From contig VGOW01000027.1 in assembly GCA_016875735.1 (NCBI GenBank), positions 1 to 45,777 of the forward strand: a stretch of 45,777 bases of DNA. Reading direction: 5' to 3'. The notes beneath the pieces are model-generated. The model worked only from the letters and a program-made list of their open reading frames with translations, ran no database searches and had not been told where the DNA came from. Below, piece by piece: positions 31,281 through 39,003 of the stretch (the first letter of the stretch is position 1; each line of letters starts with the position of its first letter). The DNA is from Chloroflexota bacterium. GTDB taxonomy: Bacteria; Chloroflexota; Anaerolineae; Anaerolineales; VGOW01. The position numbers and the translations under genes were made by a program.

Positions 31281-31766
31281 TTACTTCAGAGTCAACATGT
31301 ACGCCGTGAGCGCTTGCAGTTCGGCTTCGCTCAAATAGTCGAACGAGGGCATGAGCGAGCCGGGCGATATGCCGCGCGGAGTCTTGAAGTGCTGGATATG
31401 CCACGCCACATTGTTGCCGATGCCCTCGCGGCTGGCAAGGTGAGTGAGATCGGGCCCCTGCCGCTCGGTGCCCCAGAACACCGGGCTTTGATAATAATAA
31501 TCGCCGGGCGCCGACTCCGGCCCGATGTCGCCGCGCTTGTGGATCATCACCGCGTTGGCTTCGGGCGCGCGCACTTGCTGGGTGTGGCAGTAGTGGCACC
31601 CCTCGCGTTTGTAAATTTCGCGCCCCCACAATTCTTGCTCGGTGTAGGGGCGGGCCAACTCCGAGGGGCCGATGGGCTCGGCGGCGGGAATGATGATGGT
31701 GACGATGATGCCGAGCAAAAGGCTGATGAGCGAGCCGAAGGTGAGATAAATCAGAGACGGCTTCAT
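31281..31766 (-). CDS. ccoO: cbb3-type oxidase monohaem c subunit (CcoO-like)
   Basis: 161 residues starting from ATG at 31766. One N-terminal membrane helix (YLTFGSLISLLLGIIVTIII) and a periplasmic cytochrome c domain with haem site CHYCH in REGCHYCHTQQVRAPEANAV and GTERQGPDLTHLASR. LMPSF near the end gives a Met ligand. It matches CcoO rather than NorC, although it is shorter than typical CcoO (about 200). No CcoP dihaem subunit is present in the window. Confidence 0.85.
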   Translation of the reverse strand: MKPSLIYLTFGSLISLLLGIIVTIIIPAAEPIGPSELARPYTEQELWGREIYKREGCHYCHTQQVRAPEANAVMIHKRGDIGPESAPGDYYYQSPVFWGTERQGPDLTHLASREGIGNNVAWHIQHFKTPRGISPGSLMPSFDYLSEAELQALTAYMLTLK

Positions 31767-31768
31767 GC

Positions 31769-33154
31769 TCAGTCTCCGCTGGCGGCCAACACGGGGGAAG
31801 CCGCCGATTCCGGTGACGGTTGCCGCGCCGTTTGCCAAATGTTATACGCAAAGCACAGGATGCCGATGCCCGCCGTGAGTCCGCCGAAGAATCGAATCAT
31901 GAAATAGGGTTGAAGCGAACGCACGGTGGCGATGAACGGTATGCTGTTCGACAGCCAATTTTGCGCTTGGATCAACCCGGCGATCCATAGGGTGATCATG
32001 AACACGGTCATGCCGCCGGTGGTGAGCCAGTAGTGCCACTCCATCAGTTTCTTGCTGTAGATCGGGCGGCCCACTACTTTGGGGACGATGAAATAGATCA
32101 GCCCGAAGGCCCAAAAGGAATAGTCGGCGACGAAAGCCAGATGGCTGTGGCCGACAACCCAGTTGGTGAAGTGGACGTACATGGAGAATGTGCGGAACGA
32201 CTGCGCCACGCCTTGCACGCAGGTGAGCGCCCAAAAGATGGCGCCAGTGGCGAGGAAGCGCAGGCCCACATCGTCGGCGGCCTTGTGCCAACTGCCGCGA
32301 AGGGTGGCGAAGAAGTTGACCATGAAGGCGATGGTGGGCACGGCGGCGAGGATGCTGAAGACGACGGTGAGGTATTCGAGCCAATCGGGAGCGGGGCTGT
32401 TCAATTGGTGGTGTTGGCCCGTCCACACGCTCCACAGGCCCCACAGCGCGAGGCGGTGGCTGTAGAGGGGTTTGTCGGTGGCTTTGGGCAAGAGGTAGAG
32501 GGCCAGGCCGACTCCGGCGGTGGTGAACCACGAGTTGAAGAGGTTGTGAACGTAAAAGTAGTTCACGATGTTGTCGGTCATGCCGGTGAACGCGCCGCTC
32601 GGATCCCAAATTTTGTTGCCGACCGCGTACACAGGGACGAAGATGATGATCGAGGCCATGAAGTTCCACACGCTGACGTAAATCTTTTGCTCGGCGCGGC
32701 GGAGCACGGCGCCCCAGATGTTGATTCCCAGCAGAACGAAGTTGGCGACTAGCAGAAGGTCGAGCGGCCAGATCATCTCGGCGTATTCGCGCCCCTGAGT
32801 CATGCCCATCGGCAGGGTGATCATGGCCGCGGCGATCATCAAGTTCCACAGCCACAGGTTGACGTGGGCGAGGCGTTCGCTATAGAGCCGCGCGCGGGTG
32901 AGGCGGGGCATGACGAAGAGGATGGCTCCGGCGTAGGCCTGAGAAAGCCAGCCGAAGATGGCTATGTTGACATGCGCCGGACGGAGGCGGCCAAAACTGA
33001 GTAAGGGTTTGATGGCTAACGGGATGAGGTCTTGAGTGGCGGGGAGGTAGAGGAACGTGGCCAGAGTCAATCCGAAGAGCCCCGGCACTAGAAGCCAGAA
33101 GATGGCTGAATAAAGGAAGCGACGGCTCGCGCTGTCCGGTGTGTCCGGCAACAT
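31769..33154 (-). CDS. ccoN: Haem-copper oxidase catalytic subunit, CcoN-like, lacking the usual active-site tyrosine
   Basis: 461 residues and about 12 membrane helices. Metal ligands by comparison with CcoN: low-spin haem His61 (RPAHVNIAIFGW), CuB His203 (YVHNLFNSW) and His248-His249 (TGQHHQL), and haem His336/His338 (VGHSHL). In CcoN the tyrosine cross-linked to a CuB ligand lies six residues before the first His of the HH pair. Here that position is Ser242 (SVWTGQHH) and the helix start is about 5 residues shorter. Absence of this Tyr is typical of NO reductases. The enzyme may therefore be an O2 reductase variant or an NO reductase of the C-family. Confidence 0.8.
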   Translation of the reverse strand: MLPDTPDSASRRFLYSAIFWLLVPGLFGLTLATFLYLPATQDLIPLAIKPLLSFGRLRPAHVNIAIFGWLSQAYAGAILFVMPRLTRARLYSERLAHVNLWLWNLMIAAAMITLPMGMTQGREYAEMIWPLDLLLVANFVLLGINIWGAVLRRAEQKIYVSVWNFMASIIIFVPVYAVGNKIWDPSGAFTGMTDNIVNYFYVHNLFNSWFTTAGVGLALYLLPKATDKPLYSHRLALWGLWSVWTGQHHQLNSPAPDWLEYLTVVFSILAAVPTIAFMVNFFATLRGSWHKAADDVGLRFLATGAIFWALTCVQGVAQSFRTFSMYVHFTNWVVGHSHLAFVADYSFWAFGLIYFIVPKVVGRPIYSKKLMEWHYWLTTGGMTVFMITLWIAGLIQAQNWLSNSIPFIATVRSLQPYFMIRFFGGLTAGIGILCFAYNIWQTARQPSPESAASPVLAASGD

Positions 33155-33235
33155 GAAATTCTTCTCTCCTCTCCGTATGTGCCCCCATATGAAAATGGAA
33201 TCCTGCTTGAGCGCAGGAAGAATGGGTGAAGGACG

Positions 33236-33865
33236 TTAGAACGTCAGAGTGCCGCGCGCGCGAATGGCGTAGTCGATGAGCGCCGCGCCGCCGATGAGCA
33301 TGGCTTCGGGAATGAGATCGTCGGCGTGAATGTTGCGGACGCTGGCCGTTTGCTCGCACACTTCGATGCGCACGCCCATATCCACGGCTTCGGCGATCCG
33401 TTGCGGGATGGTGGGGCCGCCGCCCGGCGACGAATCTTTTTGCGCCACATCTTTCTTCGCCGCGTCCGCGCCGTCTTGCACGCAATATACCACCGTATCT
33501 TGCCCCATGGCGGCGGCCAACGAGGCATACATGAACGCCGCGCGCACTTGCCCCGGCTGGTTCAGCCCGGTGCGCAGAACAACGAGAAAAAGATTCTCGT
33601 CTTTCTTCTCGGCCTCCCGGCGCGGCGCGGCCTCGCCTTTGCGCACGAAGAATCGGAACTGGCCATCGGCGTCATCGACGACTTCGAGCAGTTCGTCGTT
33701 GGCGCGCTCGGCCCACTTCGCCAGATCGGGCTTGGTGTTGGCGTCGGTGGCCAACACTTCGAGCGTTTGCCCGGCGCTCATCTCGGCCAGGGCCTGTTCG
33801 GCTTTAAGGATCGGAACGGGATACATCTGGTTGCGGCAGTCGAGGGTGCGATGGGCTGTTGGCAT
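33236..33865 (-). CDS. TusA-DsrE fusion protein with altered TusA active site
   Basis: 209 residues starting from ATG at 33865. Residues 1-75 are a TusA-like domain (RTLDCRNQMYPVPILKAEQA), 100-209 a DsrE/F-like domain (LFLVVLRTGLNQPGQVRAAF, VRIEVCEQTASV, MLIGGAALIDYAIR). TusA proteins carry persulfide on the Cys of CPxP. Here the motif is YPVP, while Cys10 in the DC position and a DsrE Cys (VCEQ) remain. The sulfur may therefore sit on the DsrE Cys. It is transcribed away from the second two-component system and the sHdr cluster. Confidence 0.82.
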   Translation of the reverse strand: MPTAHRTLDCRNQMYPVPILKAEQALAEMSAGQTLEVLATDANTKPDLAKWAERANDELLEVVDDADGQFRFFVRKGEAAPRREAEKKDENLFLVVLRTGLNQPGQVRAAFMYASLAAAMGQDTVVYCVQDGADAAKKDVAQKDSSPGGGPTIPQRIAEAVDMGVRIEVCEQTASVRNIHADDLIPEAMLIGGAALIDYAIRARGTLTF

Positions 33866-34022
33866 TGTCCTCAGATGCTCCTTTGGGGAAACGCTGATTA
33901 GTGTAGCAAATCCGTTTATGCGAGTCAAGCAATTGCATGGGTGGTGACACTGAGAAGTAGTGACAAGTTGATCTATTTGACTCGTGTGGGTAGAATGCAG
34001 TGACACCCGGCGAGCGAGAGCG
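33866..34022. promoter_or_regulatory. Divergent promoter region with GTGACA repeats
   Basis: This 157-base AT-richer gap separates the divergent TusA-DsrE and sensor-kinase genes. GTGACA occurs three times (near 33944, 33959 and 33999), and the first two are within GGTGACACTGAGAAGTAGTG and its continuation, a spacing that suggests a regulator site. No -10/-35 pair is strong enough to name. Confidence 0.35.
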
Positions 34023-35711
34023 ATGACGATTCGACACATGCCCACGTGGGATCAATCGGCGCACCTGCGGCGCATCTTCAACCTGCTGGTGATCTACCGT
34101 TGGCTCAGCCTCATCCCGCCCCTCATCTTTCTTTTGCTGGAAGTCGCCTCGCCGCCCGCCGCCGGACTCTTCCTCGCGGCGGGGGCCAGCAACCTGCTCA
34201 TCACCCTCATCCCGGCCCACCTCAACCGGCTTCTCCGGCGCTGGCCGTTCCTCCTCGCCACCGATCTCGTCTTCTGCGCCGCGCTCATCGCTCTGTCTGG
34301 CGGCTCGCGCAGCCCATATTATCTTTTTAGCCTCAGCCCGCTCCTCGCCGCCGCGCTATTCTTTCACGTGCGCGGCGCGCTCATCGCCGCCACCGGCTTC
34401 GTCGCGCTGTTCGCCGCCGCATTGGCCCTCACCCACGCCGCCCCCGATTGGGTCACGGTCGTCGCGCAGATCGTCGGCTTCTACCTCATCGGCGGCGTCT
34501 TCGGCTATCAGCCCACACTGCTCAGCCGGTTGAGCGGCGCGCGTGACGAACTCGAACGCGCCCACCGCGATCTCGAAATCATTCACCAACTCACCCTCTC
34601 CCTGCAAAGCGCCGCCGATGTGAACGAAGTGGAAGAGCGCGTGCTGGAAGTCGTCACCGGCGATCTCGGTTTCCGCCGCGCCGTGATTGCGCTGGTCGAT
34701 CAAAACGAGCGCGTGATCACCGCATGGCTGGGCAAGGCTCGCGACGGGCAAGCGTTATTCGCGGGTGGCTTGCCGCATCCGGCGCGCGTGCCATTGGCGC
34801 CCGAAGGCGGCGCCATCGCCGACTGTTTGCTCGATGGCCGGGCGCGGCTTTCGGCGGATGACACGCGCACCTCCAACGAGCGAGTGGATGCGAATTTGGG
34901 GCCGGGCGCGTATCACATCTTCCCCATGCTGTTGCGCGAGCACCCGGTGGGCGTGCTGTTGGTGGATGCGTCGGAGCCGGGCGACCCGGCGCGCCTGCGC
35001 TCCCTGCAAGCCATTGCCGGGCAGTCGGCGGTGGCGCTGGGCACCACTCTGCTGTGCATCGACCGCGCGCAAAGGCTGGCCGTGCAGGATGAACGGATTC
35101 GGATCGCCCGTGAGATTCACGACACGGTATCGCAATCGCTTTTCGGCCTCACCTTTTCGCTCGATGCTTGTGTGAAGCTTCTGCCGCAACAACCGGAGAC
35201 GGTGAAATCGGAACTGACGAGCCTCATCGATTTGGCGCAGGCCACGCGCGATGAAGTGCGCCAATCCATTTTGGATATGTGGCCTTCGGAACTCACCGCC
35301 CAACGGTTCGCCGACGATCTTCGACGGTACGCCGCCGAGGGCTGCCGAACGGGGGCGACGGAACTGACCATCGACATTCGCGGCGACTTCGCCATTGTGC
35401 CGCCGCGCGCTCGGCGCAGTTTGTATCGCATCGCGCAGGAGGCGCTCTCGAACGTGGCGCGGCACGCGGCGGCCCCCCACTGCGCCGTGTGCGTTGACGT
35501 GGCCGACGGTGAGGCCATGCTTGCCGTGCGCGACGATGGGCGCGGGTTCGATCCGGCCACCGCGATGGCGCGCGAATTCAACCGCGAACGTTTCGGCTTG
35601 CGAGGGATTCACGAGCGAGTCGCCTCACTCGGCGGGAGCGCAGAAGTGATGTCGCGGCCAGGGTTAGGGACAACGTTGCTGGTTCGCCTTCCAGTTATCA
35701 ACGCTGGATAG
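34023..35711 (+). CDS. Membrane sensor histidine kinase, NarX-type HisKA_3, with GAF domain
   Basis: 562 residues starting from ATG at 34023; an upstream frame start at 33984 is less likely. Five or six N-terminal membrane helices (about 25-175; for example WLSLIPPLIFLLLEV, FVALFAAALALTHA) are followed by a short coiled coil, a GAF domain (about 205-350), H-box RIRIAREIHDTVSQSLFGL and an HATPase domain with AVRDDGRGFD. There is no periplasmic ligand domain, so the input is sensed in the membrane or through GAF. It is paired with the response regulator 3 bases downstream. Confidence 0.9.
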   Translation: MTIRHMPTWDQSAHLRRIFNLLVIYRWLSLIPPLIFLLLEVASPPAAGLFLAAGASNLLITLIPAHLNRLLRRWPFLLATDLVFCAALIALSGGSRSPYYLFSLSPLLAAALFFHVRGALIAATGFVALFAAALALTHAAPDWVTVVAQIVGFYLIGGVFGYQPTLLSRLSGARDELERAHRDLEIIHQLTLSLQSAADVNEVEERVLEVVTGDLGFRRAVIALVDQNERVITAWLGKARDGQALFAGGLPHPARVPLAPEGGAIADCLLDGRARLSADDTRTSNERVDANLGPGAYHIFPMLLREHPVGVLLVDASEPGDPARLRSLQAIAGQSAVALGTTLLCIDRAQRLAVQDERIRIAREIHDTVSQSLFGLTFSLDACVKLLPQQPETVKSELTSLIDLAQATRDEVRQSILDMWPSELTAQRFADDLRRYAAEGCRTGATELTIDIRGDFAIVPPRARRSLYRIAQEALSNVARHAAAPHCAVCVDVADGEAMLAVRDDGRGFDPATAMAREFNRERFGLRGIHERVASLGGSAEVMSRPGLGTTLLVRLPVINAG

Positions 35712-35714
35712 CAG

Positions 35715-36347
35715 ATGACTGTACGGATTCTCATCGCCGACGATCACGAAGTAGTCCGCAAAGGGCTGGCAATGGTTTTGCGCCTCGATCCGGCCTTCGA
35801 GATCGTGGGCGAGGCGCGCGACGGCGCAGAGGCGGTGAGTCGAGCGGAGGCGTTGTGCCCCGATGTGGCTCTGCTCGATCTCAAGATGCCGATTCTGGCG
35901 GGGGACGCCGCCGCTCGACAAATTCGTCTTCGCTGTCCCCAGACCCGAATCATCATCCTCACCGGCGCGGAAGTGGATGATGCCGTGTTCGACGTGATCG
36001 AAATGGTGGACGGCTTCGTGCTGAAAGACATCAGCCCCGATGAACTGTCGCGCGCCATTCGCTCGGTAGCGGCGGGGGAGCGGTACGTGCACTCGGTTGT
36101 GGTCGAACGCATGAAAGCAGAGATGGGCTCCGCGCCGGATATTCGAGTGTCGCTGTCCCCGCGAGAGATGGAGGTGTTGAGGCAAATGGCCACGGCGGCG
36201 ACGTACCGCGAGATCGGGCAGAAGTTGTTCATTTCCGAAGAGACCGTCCGCTCCCACGCCAAAAACATCCTCGCCAAACTCAATCAGCCCAATCGCACAC
36301 GGGCCGTAGTCGTTGCAGTAAAATTGGGGCTCATCACACTCGACTGA
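35715..36347 (+). CDS. NarL/FixJ-family response regulator
   Basis: 210 residues. Receiver with ILIADDHE, phospho-Asp in VALLDLKMPI, IILTG and FVLKDIS. LuxR-type helix-turn-helix with LSPREMEVLRQMA and ETVRSHAKNILAKL. It is three bases from the kinase stop, so one transcript. All key residues are kept. Possible targets are the flanking tusA-dsrE-hdr genes and the divergent TusA-DsrE gene (inference). Confidence 0.92.
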   Translation: MTVRILIADDHEVVRKGLAMVLRLDPAFEIVGEARDGAEAVSRAEALCPDVALLDLKMPILAGDAAARQIRLRCPQTRIIILTGAEVDDAVFDVIEMVDGFVLKDISPDELSRAIRSVAAGERYVHSVVVERMKAEMGSAPDIRVSLSPREMEVLRQMATAATYREIGQKLFISEETVRSHAKNILAKLNQPNRTRAVVVAVKLGLITLD

Positions 36348-36468
36348 ATCAAGACTAAACAGAGTTTTTCACCCTTTCGGGGGATGATGCAAGGAGGTGA
36401 TACGGCTAAAATGCACCTGTCTATTCGCTTATTCGTCAAATCGTATATTCAGACAGAGGCCGACTCAC

Positions 36469-36801
36469 GTGCAAACCACCCTGCGGCGCGAAGTTCACCA
36501 ACTCCATGCTGAAATTTGCCATGCGCTCTCGGATCCGAATCGGATTCTGATTCTGTACGGGCTGCGCGAAGGCGCGCGCAATGTGGGTGAGCTGGCGGAG
36601 GCTTTGAGCCTCACTCAGCCCACCGTGTCGCGGCATCTCAAAGTGCTGCGCGATCGGGGGATGGTGGTGGCCGAGCGTGAGGGGACGAGTGTGTATTACA
36701 CGTTGGCCGATGGCCGCGTGATCGAGTCGCTCAACCTACTGCGCGAAGTGCTGGCCGGGATTCTGGAACAGCGCACCGCGCTGGTTGAGGAATTGACGTA
36801 G
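36469..36801 (+). CDS. ArsR-family regulator upstream of the sHdr cluster
   Basis: 110 residues from a GTG start at 36469 (VQTTLRREVHQLHAEICHAL). Winged helix with SDPNRILILYGLREGARNVG, ALSLTQPTVSRHLKVLRDRG and the wing EREGTSVYYTLADGRV. sHdr clusters are often controlled by ArsR-type repressors (sHdrR, SoxR) that sense sulfane sulfur with two cysteines. Only one Cys is present here (EICHAL), so dimer-based or different sensing is needed. The leader upstream holds an AGGAGGTGAT sequence at 36392 that is not at the right place for this start. Confidence 0.8.
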   Translation: MQTTLRREVHQLHAEICHALSDPNRILILYGLREGARNVGELAEALSLTQPTVSRHLKVLRDRGMVVAEREGTSVYYTLADGRVIESLNLLREVLAGILEQRTALVEELT

Positions 36802-36855
36802 CGTGTCTTTGGGCGTGCGTGCCCTGAGACGCGTTTTTGTTTTTGGAGGAAGACT

Positions 36856-37095
36856 ATGACTGCATTGCAGGAAGATAAACTGCTCGACTGCTCAGGAATG
36901 TTGTGCCCCGTTCCGGTGATCAAGACCTCGAAGGCGATCAAAGAACTTCAGGTGGGGCAGGTGTTGAAGATGGTCGCCACCGATCCCGGCGCGCCGGCCG
37001 ATATGGAAGCGTGGGCCCGCCAAACCGGCAACGACTTGCTGGACTCGCACAAAGAGGGAGAGAAATTCATCTTCTATCTCAAACGTATCAAGTAG
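36856..37095 (+). CDS. tusA: TusA sulfur-carrier protein
   Basis: 79 residues, ATG at 36856 with GGAGGA upstream. Canonical TusA: LLDCSGMLCPVPVIKTSKAI with the persulfide-bearing Cys17 in CPVP, and a second Cys12. The C-terminus ends with SHKEGEKFIFYLKRIK. It passes sulfane sulfur between rhodanese/DsrE proteins and the sHdr complex. First gene of the sulfur-transfer set tusA-dsrE2-dsrE. Confidence 0.93.
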   Translation: MTALQEDKLLDCSGMLCPVPVIKTSKAIKELQVGQVLKMVATDPGAPADMEAWARQTGNDLLDSHKEGEKFIFYLKRIK

Positions 37096-37099
37096 GAGG

Positions 37100-37166
37100 G
37101 ATTAGAGAATTAGAGAATTGGAGATTGGCCGCCCAATCTCTAATCTCCAATCTCCGATCTCCAACA
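37100..37166. repeat. GAATTAGAGAATTGGAGATTGG inverted spacer repeat
   Basis: TTAGAGAATTAGAGAATTGG plus AGATTGG is followed, after GCCGCCC, by AATCTCTAATCTCCAATCTC and CGATCTCC. The halves are complementary, so they can form a stem between tusA and the next gene. Confidence 0.65.
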
Positions 37167-37170
37167 TGCC

Positions 37171-37692
37171 ATGTCCAAGTCTGATCCCAATGCTCCGAAA
37201 CGTCTCGCGCTCATCGCCAGCAAAGGCACGCTCGACTGGGCCTATCCGCCTCTCATCCTCGCCAGCACCGCCGGGGCGATGGGATGGGAAGCGGGAATCT
37301 TCTTCACCTTCTACGGCCTGCCGTTGCTATTAAAAGACATTGGCGCGGCGGTGTCGCCGTTGGGCAACCCGGCCATGCCCATGAAAATGCCCTTCGGCCC
37401 GGAAGGCTTTCAGAACATCAACTGGCCGATCCCCACGGCGATGATGACCGTGCCCGGATTCAATGCCCTGGCCACCAGTTTGATGAAGCAAACCTTCAAG
37501 AATAAGGGCGTTGCCTCCGTTCCCGAACTGCGCGCTATGTGCATCGAAGCCGACGTGAAAATGATCGCCTGCCAGATGACGATGGATGTCTTCGGTTTCA
37601 AGAAGGAAGACTTCATCTCCGAATGTGAGGTGGGCGGCGCGGCTACATTCCTGTCCTATGCCGCCGACGCGGATGTGCAACTGTTTGTGTAA
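37171..37692 (+). CDS. dsrE2: DsrE2-type sulfurtransferase
   Basis: 173 residues. DsrE2 landmarks: RLALIASKGTLDWAYPPLIL, EAGIFFTFYGLPLLLKD, a Met/Pro-rich insert (NPAMPMKMPFGPEGF) and the presumed active Cys in MIACQMTMDVFGFKKEDF. DsrE2 proteins exchange sulfane sulfur with TusA in sulfur oxidisers. It lacks the N-terminal membrane helices of the membrane-bound subtype, so it should be cytoplasmic. Confidence 0.88.
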   Translation: MSKSDPNAPKRLALIASKGTLDWAYPPLILASTAGAMGWEAGIFFTFYGLPLLLKDIGAAVSPLGNPAMPMKMPFGPEGFQNINWPIPTAMMTVPGFNALATSLMKQTFKNKGVASVPELRAMCIEADVKMIACQMTMDVFGFKKEDFISECEVGGAATFLSYAADADVQLFV

Positions 37693-37695
37693 CGT

Positions 37696-37767
37696 CCAAC
37701 TTCAAACTCCCAACTTCAAACTTCAAACTCCAAATTTTGAAGTTTGAGGTTTGAAGTTTGGAGTTTC
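37696..37767. repeat. TTTGAAGTTTGGAG inverted spacer repeat (dsrE2/dsrE junction)
   Basis: CCAACTTCAAACTCCCAACT and TCAAACTTCAAACTCCAAA are followed by TTTTGAAGTTTGAGGTTTGA and AGTTTGGAGTTT. This gives a hairpin of about 30 bp with mismatches. The GGAG in the right arm lies 9 bases before the next ATG and serves as its ribosome-binding site. Confidence 0.8.
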
Positions 37768-37772
37768 CATCC

Positions 37773-38156
37773 ATGGATGACGAAACCAAAAAGATTCTCT
37801 ACGTTCAGACGCACGGCGTGGATATGCCGGAACGCTCCGCCACGCCGTTCTACCTCGCGGCGGCGGGCGCGGCCATGGACGCCGAGGTGGGCATCTACTT
37901 CACCATGAACGGCCCCACCCTGCTGCAAAAAGGCGTGCCGGAAAAACTCATCGTGCCCAAGAAAGGCGGCGGCGGCAAAGAATTGGCCTTCTTCATCAAA
38001 CAAGCGTTGGATTGCGGCGTGACGCTGTACGTCTGCCAACCCTCGCTTGATTTGCACGCGCTGAAATTCGAAGACTTGATTGACGGCGTGCAGATGATTG
38101 GCGGCGCGGCGTTCAATGACATGGCGCTGGAAGCGGATGCGGTCATAGCATTTTGA
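37773..38156 (+). CDS. DsrE-family protein (DsrE3-like)
   Basis: 127 residues starting from ATG at 37773. DsrE/F fold: KKILYVQTHGVDMPERSATP, VGIYFTMNGPTLLQKG, active-site Cys in VTLYVCQPSLDLH and GVQMIGGAAFNDMALEADAV. A Gly/Lys loop (KKGGGGKE) precedes the central helix. Together with TusA and DsrE2 it makes the usual relay that feeds the sHdr complex. The longer frame from 37758 is translated repeat and is rejected. Confidence 0.83.
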   Translation: MDDETKKILYVQTHGVDMPERSATPFYLAAAGAAMDAEVGIYFTMNGPTLLQKGVPEKLIVPKKGGGGKELAFFIKQALDCGVTLYVCQPSLDLHALKFEDLIDGVQMIGGAAFNDMALEADAVIAF

Positions 38157-38226
38157 AACTTCAAACTTCAAACTCCAAACTCCCAAGTTTGAAGTTTGAA
38201 GTTTGAGATTTGAAGTTTGGAGTTTT
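38157..38226. repeat. TTTGAAGTTTGGAG inverted spacer repeat (dsrE/hdrC1 junction)
   Basis: AACTTCAAACTTCAAACTCC is opposed by AGTTTGAAGTTTGAAGTTTG and a second copy ending TTTGGAGTTTT. The right arm's GGAG is 8 bases before the hdrC1 ATG. Confidence 0.8.
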
Positions 38227-38230
38227 CCTT

Positions 38231-38920
38231 ATGGGCTTGTTTGCCGACAAATACCCCGAAGTGCCTTTGGCCGAGAAAGAGCGTTTGTGGGCTGAGGTCA
38301 AAGCCGACTCGCGCTTCCCGGCCTATCTCTACGGCTGTTACGAGTGCGGCATCTGCGTGGCCTCCTGCCCCTCCGCGCGCTTCTACGATTTCTCGCCGCG
38401 CAAAATTGCGCAGGCCGCCGCCCGCGAAGACCTCGAACTCATCTACGAGCAGATGAACGACGACGTGTGGAACTGCTCGCAGTGCTTCTCCTGCAACCGG
38501 TGCCCGCGCCAGAACTCGCCCGGCGGCCTCATCACCATCATCCGCGAGGTGGCGGTGAAAAACGGCCTCAAGAGCGCCAAGCACGCGCTGGAGGGCTACG
38601 GGCGCGTCATCTACAAAATCATGGGCACGGGCACGCAGGTCTCGCCCGATATGTTGCAACCGGACGCCTTCCCCGATTGGGGGCCGCAGGTGCGCGATGT
38701 GTCCGCCGAACTGGACTTGTGGCGGCGCGCGCTGCCGCCGGAGACTCTGCACACCACCTCCACCGGCTGGCAAGTGGATGAGAAGACCATCATCGAGTTG
38801 TACCTCATCTGGCATCACACCAACGTGATGGACATGATTGCCGAAGTGGATGAAGGTCTGTTCATGATTTTGAACGATGTGATGGAAGAGAAACTCGAAG
38901 AAGCAGGATACGAGATATAA
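38231..38920 (+). CDS. shdrC1: sHdrC1-like iron-sulfur subunit
   Basis: 229 residues starting from ATG at 38231. Two cubane-cluster motifs: C36-x2-C39-x2-C42-x3-C46 (GCYECGICVASCP) and C82-x2-C85-x2-C88-x2-C91 (CSQCFSCNRCPRQN). The last spacing in the second motif is one residue short of the usual x3-CP. HdrC proteins pass electrons between HdrA and HdrB. Gene order C1-B1-A-hyp-C2B2 beside tusA and dsrE is that of the sulfur-oxidising sHdr complex rather than of methanogen HdrABC. Confidence 0.88.
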   Translation: MGLFADKYPEVPLAEKERLWAEVKADSRFPAYLYGCYECGICVASCPSARFYDFSPRKIAQAAAREDLELIYEQMNDDVWNCSQCFSCNRCPRQNSPGGLITIIREVAVKNGLKSAKHALEGYGRVIYKIMGTGTQVSPDMLQPDAFPDWGPQVRDVSAELDLWRRALPPETLHTTSTGWQVDEKTIIELYLIWHHTNVMDMIAEVDEGLFMILNDVMEEKLEEAGYEI

Positions 38921-38990
38921 AACTTCAAACTACAAACTTCAAATTTCAAACTCCCAATTTTGAAGTTTGAGATTTGGAGTTTGTAGTTTC
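38921..38990. repeat. TTTGAAGTTTGGAG inverted spacer repeat (hdrC1/hdrB1 junction)
   Basis: AACTTCAAACTACAAACTTC and AAATTTCAAACTCCCAATTT are opposed by TGAAGTTTGAGATTTGGAGT and TTGTAGTTT, an imperfect stem between stop and start. The nearer ribosome site for hdrB1 is AGAGG at 38994. Confidence 0.75.
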
Positions 38991-39003
38991 GCCAGAGGCG
39001 AAC

